Below, piece after piece: positions 57,685 through 64,000 of a stretch of DNA of 64,000 nt. The notes beneath the pieces were generated by a model. That model searched no databases, was not told the origin of the DNA, and worked only from the letters and a program-made list of their open reading frames with translations. The position numbers and the translations under genes were made by a program. The DNA is from Clostridia bacterium UC5.1-1D2. Lineage in GTDB: Bacteria; Bacillota; Clostridia; Lachnospirales; Lachnospiraceae. Within the stretch, counting starts at the first letter, position 1, and each line of letters begins with the position of its first letter. The stretch covers positions 62,001 through 126,000 of the forward strand of contig BBZN01000006.1 of assembly GCA_001304855.1 (NCBI GenBank), read 5' to 3'.

Positions 57685-58866
57685 AAATCCACTTCCTCAT
57701 CCTCAAAGCAGCATGTAAGCAGCTTCTCCATCTGGGCGGGGGTGATGGCTCTCGGGTTGGAACCGGTGCATGCGTCTCCTACCGCCAGCTCGGCTACAGC
57801 CGGAAGCTTCTGGAAGAATTCCTTCTGGTCGATGATTCCGCTTTCGTAATCTTTGATACAGGAAGGAATGTCCAGGGCCTGGTTCATTTCACGGAGGCGT
57901 GCGATGAGGCGTCGGTGAGCTCCTCGTCGGTATTTCCCTCCAGATGGATGTATTTTGCGATTTTTGCGTATCTTGCAGCCGCCTCAGGTTCCCTGGCGTT
58001 GAATTTTATAACCTTTGGCAGATACATGGCGTTGGCGCAGCCGTGGACGATGTGGCCGCCCGAGTAGGCAGCGCCCGTCTTGTGAGCCATGGAATGTACA
58101 ATGCCCAGCAGTGCGTTGGAAAATGCCATACCGGCCAGACACTGTGCGTCGTGCATCTTTTTGCGGGCGCCCATATCCCCGTTGTAGGAAGGAATCAGGT
58201 ACTGGTTAATCATCTCGATGGCGTGGAGGGCCAGAGGATCCGTATATTCACAGTGAAGTGTGGAGACATAGGCCTCAATTGCATGGGTCATGGCATCCAT
58301 ACCTGTGTGTGCAGTGAGCTTCCCTGCATTGTCTCAGCCAGCGCCGGATCTACAATAGCGATATCCGGGGTGATATTAAAGTCGGCCAGGGGATATTTGA
58401 TGCCCTTTCCGTAGTCTGTAATAACAGAAAATGCAGTTACCTCCGTGGCAGTGCCGGAAGTGGAAGGGATAGCGCAGAATTTGGCTTTCGTGCGCAGGGT
58501 GGGGAAGCTGAAGGGGGTGATCAAATCTTCAAAAGAAGTGTCGGGGTACTCATAAAAGGCCCACATAGCCTTTGCGGCGTCAATCGGTGAACCGCCTCCA
58601 ATGGCCACGATCCAGTCAGGACCGAAGGCCTCCATGGCTTTAGCGCCTTTCATTACAGTCTCCACAGAGGGATCCGGCTCAACGCCCTCAAAAAGCTGAA
58701 CCTCCATTCCCGCTTCCTCTAAGTATGAAACTACCTTATCCAGAAAACCAAAACGCTTCATGGAACCGCCGCCCACTACGACCATGGCTTTTTTTCCGTC
58801 CAAGGTTTTTAAAGCTTCCAGTGCGTTTTCACCGTGGTATAAATCTCTTGGCAATGTAAATCTCAT
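57681..58866 (-). CDS. Iron-containing alcohol dehydrogenase, two frameshifts
   Basis: Group III NAD(P)-dependent alcohol dehydrogenase. Cofactor loops: MVVVGGGSMKRFGFLDKV, IVAIGGGSPIDAAKAMW and AIPSTSGTATEVTAFSVIT. The metal aspartate and histidines are in DPALAETM, GMDAMTHAIEAYVS and GIVHSMAHKTGAAYSGGHIVHG. Breaks near 58312 (joining MQGS to LTAHTGMDAM) and 57893 are single bases; joined length is about 395 residues, normal. GGAGG lies 7 bases before the ATG at 58866. Single-gene minus-strand unit; probably a butanol/ethanol or lactaldehyde-type reductase in fermentation. Confidence 0.93.
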
Positions 58867-58962
58867 GATGTATCCTCCTTGTATAATATATGTACGCTCA
58901 GAAGATCTCCTGCACCTGCCTTTGAGGCTGATGTTCCGCCGGCCGCACCTAAATTGAAACGT

Positions 58963-59019
58963 CGTACGCGCCGGGTACGCCTCGTAAATTTGTACACAGC
59001 TGACAAAAAATCATCTCGC
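58963..59019 (+). repeat. 57-bp dispersed element, copy 2
   Basis: Hairpin CGTACGCGCCGGGTACG (58963-58979) followed by a 40-bp tail (58980-59019) matching 37/40 of the tail at 16091-16130. The 17-bp hairpin is the exact reverse complement of that in copy 1, while the tail keeps the same direction. It lies 97 bp upstream of the Fe-alcohol dehydrogenase start. Confidence 0.8.
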
Positions 59020-59070
59020 AAAAGTTATTTTTTTAACAATATAATTTTACCACTGTTTCCGCCTCAGTGG

Positions 59071-59100
59071 TAGATACGAAAAAGGAATACCTGTATTCCT
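59071..59100. repeat. Palindromic repeat pair, copy A
   Basis: TAGATACGAAAAAGG followed by AATACCTGTATTCCT. It matches 27/30 bases of copy B. The last 18 bases are a palindrome with one mismatch. Confidence 0.7.
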
Positions 59101-59214
59101 TAACATCCCCGGGGGAGTATTTGGAGCGAGGGTTCATGGACAGGCACAATCCGGAGCCCGGACGGGAGGCGCAGGAATAACTTGTTTCCGGGTTTCCCAC
59201 AGAGCCTGCAATAG

Positions 59215-59250
59215 AAAAGAGACGGGAAGATGACTCTTTCCGTCTCTTTT
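59215..59250. terminator. Strong bidirectional hairpin in the ADH-hflK gap
   Basis: AAAAGAGACGGGAAGA (59215-59230) pairs with TCTTTCCGTCTCTTTT (59235-59250) with only one flaw; A and T runs at its ends let it terminate in either direction. No gene is visible upstream on either strand within 200 bp, which hints at a small RNA. Confidence 0.7.
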
Positions 59251-59328
59251 CGGGCAGTAAAACAAACCGTTTATATGGAGTGTTTAAACACATAAGGGGC
59301 GTTGCGCGGTAAATTCCGCATATATAAA

Positions 59329-59386
59329 GCGGCCTTGAGGTAGGGGTATAACATTGCACTTGAAAAACTAAGAGGTGTCAGGCCGC
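59329..59386. other. Inverted repeats in the 740-bp gene-free gap
   Basis: GCGGCCT (59329-59335) and AGGCCGC (59380-59386) can pair around 44 bases. GCGG/CCGC (59306-59319) and the palindrome TGTTTAAACA (59281-59290 region) lie just upstream. Structured but unassigned. I find no supported coding frame between 58867 and 59608. Confidence 0.4.
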
Positions 59387-59485
59387 TCAATATGCTGTTA
59401 AGTTACAAAAACACAATTGCTCCTGATGGCGTTTGGGAGCGTGTCTTTGAATAAATATAGTTTAGCATGGTTTGTCTTTTGGGGA

Positions 59486-59515
59486 TAGATACGAATTAGG
59501 AATACCGGTATTCCT
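59486..59515. repeat. Palindromic repeat pair, copy B (perfect 18-bp palindrome)
   Basis: TAGATACGAATT then AGGAATACCGGTATTCCT, whose 18 bases are a perfect palindrome. It lies 94 bp before hflK and 415 bp from copy A. Size and symmetry suit an operator. Confidence 0.7.
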
Positions 59516-59608
59516 CCGGGGACATCCCTCTGCCATCAACCCCACTGTTCATAAAGGGAATTATATGATATACTCTTTAATACTACGAAAATAAGAAAGG
59601 AGAATTCT

Positions 59609-60672
59609 ATGAACCTGTTCATGGGAAAAGGCTTTGTGCGCTCCGCAGGCGGCGGGGGCAAGGGGCAGGACACCCAAAATTTGTACAGCAACGGAAATGA
59701 CGGAGGAAAGGGCGTAAAGAGGGCGCTTCTCTCTGCAAAGATAATTATTGCAGTGGTGGTGCTGGCCATAGCTGCGCTGGATTCCTTCTATACTCTGTCG
59801 GAGAATGAGATGGCCGTGGTAACCACCTTTGGGCGTCCCGTCAGCGTGATGAACTCCGGCCCCAAATTCAAGTATCCTTTTATCCAGAAGGTTTATAAGA
59901 TGTCCAAGGAGATAAGGGGAATGGCCATCGGTTATGATAATACCTATAATACCCAGGATCCGGCCTACAGTGAAAATAATCCCCTGCCGGTTACCACGGA
60001 ATCGGAGATGATAACCAGGGATTTCAACTTCGTGAATGTGGATTTTTATATTGAATACCAGATTATAGACCCATCAAGGCCTACATAAACAGTGAATCTT
60101 CCATAGATATTTTGAAGAATCTGGCCCAGTCCTACATCAGGGATACGGTGGGCTCCTACAGCGTGGATGAAGTCATCACCACAGGAAAGTCGGAGATCCA
60201 GGGGAAGGTGAAAACCCTGCTGTCCCAACGTCTGGAGCAGGAAGATATCGGAATCGGCATCTACAATGTTACGATCCAGGATGCGGAGCCGCCCACGGAG
60301 GCGGTGAACAATGCCTTCAAGGCTGTGGAGGACGCAAAGCAGGGCATGGACACCAAGCTGAATGAAGCCAAAAAGTACCAGTCCGAGCAGGTTCCGGCAG
60401 CCAACGCCAAAGCAGATAAGGCGGCCAGAGATGCGGAGGCTTACCGCCAGCAGCGTATCAGCGAGGCGGAAGGACAGGTGTCCAGATTCAACGACATGTA
60501 CGAGGAGTATGTAAAATATCCTCTCATTACAAAGAAGCGTATGTTCTATGAGACAATGGAAGAGGTTCTGCCTGACCTGAAGGTGATTATCAACGGTTCC
60601 GAGGGCACCCAGACGGTGCTGCCTCTGGATTCCTTTGTGGGCAGCCCGGAAAAAGGAGGTGGCCAGCAGTGA
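59609..60672 (+). CDS. hflK: HflK-type SPFH membrane protein, one frameshift
   Basis: Band-7/SPFH protein that with HflC forms a large ring around the FtsH protease. A glycine-rich N-terminus, one membrane helix (AKIIIAVVVLAIAALDSFYTL) and the SPFH domain (ENEMAVVTTFGRPVSVMNSGPKFKYPFIQKV) are present. A coiled coil with KLNEAKKYQSEQ and AARDAEAYRQQRISEAEGQV follows. A break at about 60074 lacks one C and joins IIDP to IKAYINSESS. Joined length about 355 residues. GAAAGGAG precedes the start. The stop overlaps the hflC start. Confidence 0.9.
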
Positions 60673-61550
60673 AATCAGTTGTGAAATCCATAAGAAATAC
60701 GGCTATCGTTATTGTAGTTCTGGTGTTGCTTCTGGTATTTAATCCCGTGGTGGTCACCAGAGCCAACGAATATTCCCTGATCATTCAGTTCGGAAAGGTT
60801 GTGAGGGTGGAGGACGGGGCAGGCCCTTCCCTGAAAGTGCCGTTCCTGCAGTCTGTACAGAAAATACCGAAGTACAGGATGATTTCCGACCTCTATCCCA
60901 GTGACGTAACGACGAAGGATAAGAAGGTTATGACCGTGGACTCCTTTGTAATCTGGGATATCAACGATCCTGTAAAATATTTGTCCTCCTTAAACGCCAG
61001 CAAGGAGAAAGCGGAGGTACGCCTTGGAAATGTTGTGTACAATTCCATTAAAAATGTGCTTTCCTCCACCAATCAGGCCGATATTATATCCGGCAGGGAC
61101 GGGGAGCTGGCCAAGACGATAACAGAGAACATCGGAAGCGCCATGGATTCCTACGGCATCCATATCTATGCGGTGGAAACAAAAAAGCTGGATTTACCTG
61201 ACTCCAATAAGGAATCGGTATACCAGCGTATGATTTCCGAGCGGAATAACATTGCCGCCCAGTATACGGCGGACGGCGAGTACCAGTCCTCTCTTATTAA
61301 AAATGAGACGGATAAAACCGTAAAAGAGACCATAGCAAAGGCTGAGGCTGAGGCTGAAAAGATCAAAGCCGAGGGCGAAGCTAAATACATGCAGATTCTA
61401 AGCAGCGCCTATAATGACGAGTCCAAGGCGGACTTCTATAATTTTGTCCGCTCCCTGGATGCATTAAAGGCTTCCCTCAAGGGGGACAACAAGACGGTTA
61501 TCCTGAACCAGGACAGCGAGCTTGCAAGAATTTTGTCAGGGGTGGAGTAG
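60669..61550 (+). CDS. hflC: HflC-type SPFH membrane protein
   Basis: Intact 293-residue partner of HflK, starting at a GTG that overlaps the hflK stop (GTGA) with GGAGGTGG upstream. One N-terminal membrane helix (AIVIVVLVLLLVFNPVVVT), then ANEYSLIIQFGKVVRVEDGAGPSLKVPFLQSVQKIPKY. MTVDSFVIWDINDPVKYL and a long EKIKAEGEAKYMQILSSAY coiled coil follow. HflKC restrains FtsH in other bacteria; here it is a two-gene unit with no protease gene beside it. Confidence 0.93.
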   Translation: MKSVVKSIRNTAIVIVVLVLLLVFNPVVVTRANEYSLIIQFGKVVRVEDGAGPSLKVPFLQSVQKIPKYRMISDLYPSDVTTKDKKVMTVDSFVIWDINDPVKYLSSLNASKEKAEVRLGNVVYNSIKNVLSSTNQADIISGRDGELAKTITENIGSAMDSYGIHIYAVETKKLDLPDSNKESVYQRMISERNNIAAQYTADGEYQSSLIKNETDKTVKETIAKAEAEAEKIKAEGEAKYMQILSSAYNDESKADFYNFVRSLDALKASLKGDNKTVILNQDSELARILSGVE

Positions 61551-61569
61551 AAAGATTCCGTTAATGTCC

Positions 61570-61587
61570 CCGCCCTCTGAAGGGCGG
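61570..61587. other. Hairpin between hflC and the convergent LysR gene
   Basis: CCGCCCT (61570-61576) pairs with AGGGCGG (61581-61587) around CTGA. AAAAATG follows on the plus strand but no T run, so it is a weak terminator candidate. Confidence 0.45.
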
Positions 61588-61612
61588 CTTAAAAATGTTG
61601 ATTTGACAGCCT

Positions 61613-62554
61613 TCACTGCAGCGCCAGGGCGTGTTGCAGGGAGCTTATAACCCGCCGCAGGCAGGACAGAAATTCCCGCTCCTCCCTGGAGAAACGGTAA
61701 GAGCTTCTGTACACAAGCAAATCTTTATAGCGGTTGCCCGGACAGCTGCAGGCCCTCTGAATGAGGCGCTGCTGCGAAAGGCAGTCCTCCGGCACAGGCG
61801 AAATCCACATATAGGAGGAAGGAATCTTCCTCAACAGCTCAAACTGGCTGCCTCTGTCATAGATGGAAATGGTTCGTTTGGAACTTCCCACTGTGGCGGA
61901 GGCGTCCTGGGTTTCAAAGGTAAAGGAAGGATTCTGGATGTCCCCCTGGACAATCTCTATGCAGTCGGAAAAATCCAGGTAGGTGAGATTTTCCTTTTGG
62001 GCCAGGGGATGACCGGGAGACATGAGGAGATTGCAGGAAAATTCCCACAGCTCTTTGTGTTCCAGATTTTCATCCTGAAGCATTTTCAGATAATAGGATT
62101 CATAGAGCGTCTGGCAGCGGATAATTCCTATGTCAAAGGCTTTGGCGGAGATCCCACGGATGGTGTCTCTGGAGTTGGTTTCCCTGTAATGAAGATTCAT
62201 GGCCGGAGGGCTGTCCAGGGATTCCAGGTAATCTGAAAAGGCGCAGGAAATATAGGTGGCCCTGGGAACACTTAAGGCCACCTCCAGTATCCGCCGGCTG
62301 TTTTTGGCGCATAGCGACTGGATCTGTTCTTCCTGGACCAGAATGGCTTTTGCGTAGCGGAGAAATTCTTCTCCCCCTTTGGTAGGCACCATTCCCCTGC
62401 TGGTTCTGTCAAAAATGGGACTCCCAAGATCCCGCTCCAGTTCCCGGATGATTTTGCTCAGGTGCGGCTGGTTCATATAGAAGTTCTGCGCCGCTTTGGT
62501 GATGGAACCGGTTTTTTCCACTTCCACTGCGTATTTCAAATAAGAAAGATTCAT
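61613..62554 (-). CDS. LysR family transcriptional regulator
   Basis: Intact 313-residue regulator. The N-terminal winged helix is typical: LSYLKYAVEVEKTGSITKAAQNFYMNQPHLSKIIRELERDLG, then FDRTSRGMVPTKGGEEFL. The C-terminal effector domain starts LEVALSVPRATYISCAFSDYL. It is divergent from the Lrp and D-amino-acid aminotransferase genes with a 100-bp shared promoter region, and convergent with hflC. It may regulate the aminotransferase unit; the ligand is unknown. Confidence 0.93.
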   Translation of the reverse strand: MNLSYLKYAVEVEKTGSITKAAQNFYMNQPHLSKIIRELERDLGSPIFDRTSRGMVPTKGGEEFLRYAKAILVQEEQIQSLCAKNSRRILEVALSVPRATYISCAFSDYLESLDSPPAMNLHYRETNSRDTIRGISAKAFDIGIIRCQTLYESYYLKMLQDENLEHKELWEFSCNLLMSPGHPLAQKENLTYLDFSDCIEIVQGDIQNPSFTFETQDASATVGSSKRTISIYDRGSQFELLRKIPSSYMWISPVPEDCLSQQRLIQRACSCPGNRYKDLLVYRSSYRFSREEREFLSCLRRVISSLQHALALQ

Positions 62555-62653
62555 GGTACAACTCCATTAAAGTTTATGATATACTTAGGATACTATATTT
62601 ACCAGTATATAACAGGTTCCATATTTTGAAAAGCAAAACAGCAGGGGGACGCA

Positions 62654-63117
62654 ATGGACAATATTGATTACAAAATACTTAATATACTGAAAGAAAACGG
62701 CCGGGAGAAGGCCTCGGACATCAGCAAGGCCATCCATCTGTCTGTTTCGGCTGTGCTGGACCGGATCAAAAAAATGGAGGAGTCGGGGCTCATTAAGGCT
62801 ATACCGTTATGGTGGATGCAAAGGCGCTGGGCAATGACGTGACCGCGCTTATGGAGATCAGCCTGGAACATCCCAGATTCCACGATTCCTTCACGGAGAT
62901 GATCATGGACCATCCCAATATTGTGGACTGCTATTATCTCACCGGGGACTACGACTTTGTACTGAAGATAACCTGCGCCTCCTCCGACGAGCTGGAGAGC
63001 ATCCACAGAACCATTAAGAGCATGACCGGGGTATCGGCCACCAGAACCCATTTTGTTCTCAAAGAGATTAAGAATGTATATACTGCCATCCCTGAGGAGG
63101 GGAAGAAGCGGTTATAA
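62654..63117 (+). CDS. Lrp/AsnC family transcriptional regulator, one frameshift
   Basis: Feast/famine regulator of about 154 residues. The HTH is MDNIDYKILNILKENGREKASDISKAIHLSVSAVLDRIKKMEESGLIK. One G is missing at about 62798; repaired, the link reads IKGYTVMVDAKALGNDVTALMEI and leads to the RAM domain (VDCYYLTGDYDFVLKITC, GVSATRTHFVLKEIKN). It responds to amino acids in known members. It ends 16 bp before the aminotransferase gene, so the two are probably cotranscribed. Confidence 0.9.
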
Positions 63118-63133
63118 GAAGGAGAATCAGGTT

Positions 63134-63972
63134 ATGAAAACCCTCGGATATTACAACGGAAGATATGACGAACTGGATAAGATGATGATACCGATGAACG
63201 ACCGGGTGTGTTGGTTTGGAGACGGCGTGTATGATGCAGGGCCCTGCCGCAACTACAACATTTTTGCCCTGGATGAGCATGTGGACCGTTTCTTCAACAA
63301 TGCGGGGCTGCTGCAAATTGAAATGCCCTGTACCAAGGAGGAGCTTAAGGGGCTCCTTTGCAGTCTGGTGCATAAGATGGATACCGGCAGCCTGTTCGTG
63401 TATTACCAGGTGACCAGAGGAACAGCTGCCCGCACCCATGAGTTCCCGCAAGAGGCCCGGGCTAACCTGTGGGTTACCTTAAAGCCCCTGCCTTCCCCGG
63501 AGCTTACGGAGAAGATCCGGCTGATAACCCTGGAGGATACCCGTTTTCTCCACTGCAACATCAAGACCCTGAACCTGATTCCCAGTGTTATGGCTGCCCA
63601 GAAAGCCAGTGAGGCCGGCTGCCAGGAAGCGGTATTCCACAGAGGCGGAAGAGTGACGGAGTGCGCCCACAGCAACTGCCATATTCTGAAGGACAAAACA
63701 CTGTATACCGCTCCGGCCGACAACCTGATTCTGCCGGGGATTGCCCGGGCCCACCTAATTAAAATATGTAAGAAACTGGGAATTTCTGTAAAGGAGACTC
63801 CATACACGGTAGAGGAGCTGATGGAGGCGGATGAGATTCTTATCACGTCCTCCAGCAAATTCTGCATGTCTGCCAGCCATGTTGACGACGTCCCCGCAGG
63901 GGGAAAGCGCCGGAGCTGTTGGAGCGGATTCAGGAGGCAGTGAAGGCGGAGTTTATAGAGGCGACTAATTAA
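63134..63972 (+). CDS. D-amino-acid / branched-chain type aminotransferase (class IV), one frameshift near the end
   Basis: Fold-type IV PLP enzyme. It begins MKTLGYYNGRYDELDKMMIPMNDR, followed by WFGDGVYDAG, YQVTRGTAARTHEFP, the PLP lysine in HCNIKTLNLIPSVMAAQKA, EAVFHRGGRVTECAHSNCHIL and LILPGIARAHLI. YQVTRGTAxRxHxFP and the CNIKTLNLIP lysine region point to D-alanine aminotransferase more than IlvE. One A is missing near 63903; repaired, the end is KAPELLERIQEAVKAEF and the stop 63970-63972, about 279 residues. The start follows GAAGGAGA. With dsdA elsewhere in the window it suggests D-amino-acid use. Confidence 0.9.
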
Positions 63973-64000
63973 GCCCGGGGCGGGGGATAGTGGGAAGCCG

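Noticed and set aside
59609-61550. HflKC as a phage-defence locus
   Set aside because: No toxin, nuclease or other defence gene lies nearby; the pair is an ordinary SPFH operon.

Overview
The window reads as chromosomal DNA of an anaerobic Firmicute, most likely a Lachnospiraceae / Clostridium cluster XIVa-type gut bacterium. The signs are strong GGAGG ribosome binding sites, a T-box leader, a LicT-type antiterminator, a sigma-54 catabolic regulator, a non-discriminating AspRS with GatCAB, oxygen-sensitive Fe-S enzymes and a PdaA-like sporulation-type deacetylase. I see no rRNA, tRNA, phage, insertion sequence or CRISPR array.

The dominant oddity is technical. About 30 otherwise good genes are broken by single-base frameshifts. 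Wherever I could rebuild the frame, nearly every break is repaired by adding one base, usually to a short homopolymer. Genes for core functions (aspS, gatB, hflK, topB, thiC) are hit as often as accessory ones. This looks like a deletion-biased assembly, not gene decay. I therefore annotate the repaired genes over their full extents and state the breaks.

Layout. 1-3.9 kb (minus): RpiR regulator, isocitrate/isopropylmalate-type dehydrogenase, crotonase and TRAP solute-binding protein. 4.1-9.5 kb: a sigma-54 activator, then a textbook -24/-12 promoter driving a PatB/MalY-type PLP enzyme, a dicarboxylate/amino-acid symporter and a glutaredoxin-like protein. 9.6-13.2 kb: ferredoxin-type aldo/keto reductase, a 6S-RNA-like transcript and a MutS2-like ATPase. 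13.3-15.9 kb: DeoR regulator and D-serine dehydratase. 16-22.5 kb: aconitase-citD-citE-citF operon followed by a split chromate transporter pair. 22.5-27.8 kb: small conserved protein, methyltransferase, topoisomerase III, TPP-riboswitch-controlled thiC. 28-34 kb: beta-glucoside PTS, 6-phospho-beta-glucosidase and LicT antiterminator behind an RNA antiterminator site, then an FGGY kinase. 34.1-35.4 kb: feoA and a short Fur-like gene with three matching palindromic boxes, then a truncated MerR. 35.5-40.2 kb: small enzymes, a deacetylase and a decayed sugar isomerase. 40.4-49.2 kb: RecQ, a BvgS-like hybrid kinase, a MATE exporter and a rubredoxin-glutamate synthase fusion. 49.2-55.4 kb: a 20-bp minisatellite, a ferritin-like protein, and the T-box-aspS-gatCAB operon that makes Asn-tRNA by transamidation. 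55.6-64 kb: aspartate aminotransferase, membrane protein, Fe-alcohol dehydrogenase, a 740-bp repeat-rich gap, HflK/HflC, LysR, Lrp and a D-amino-acid aminotransferase.

The most interesting non-coding structures are a 57-bp element present twice whose 7-bp hairpin core is exactly inverted between copies, the GTTAG-N6-CTAAY boxes around feoA/fur, helically phased GGTTG repeats ahead of the sigma-54 promoter, and the palindrome pair upstream of hflKC.
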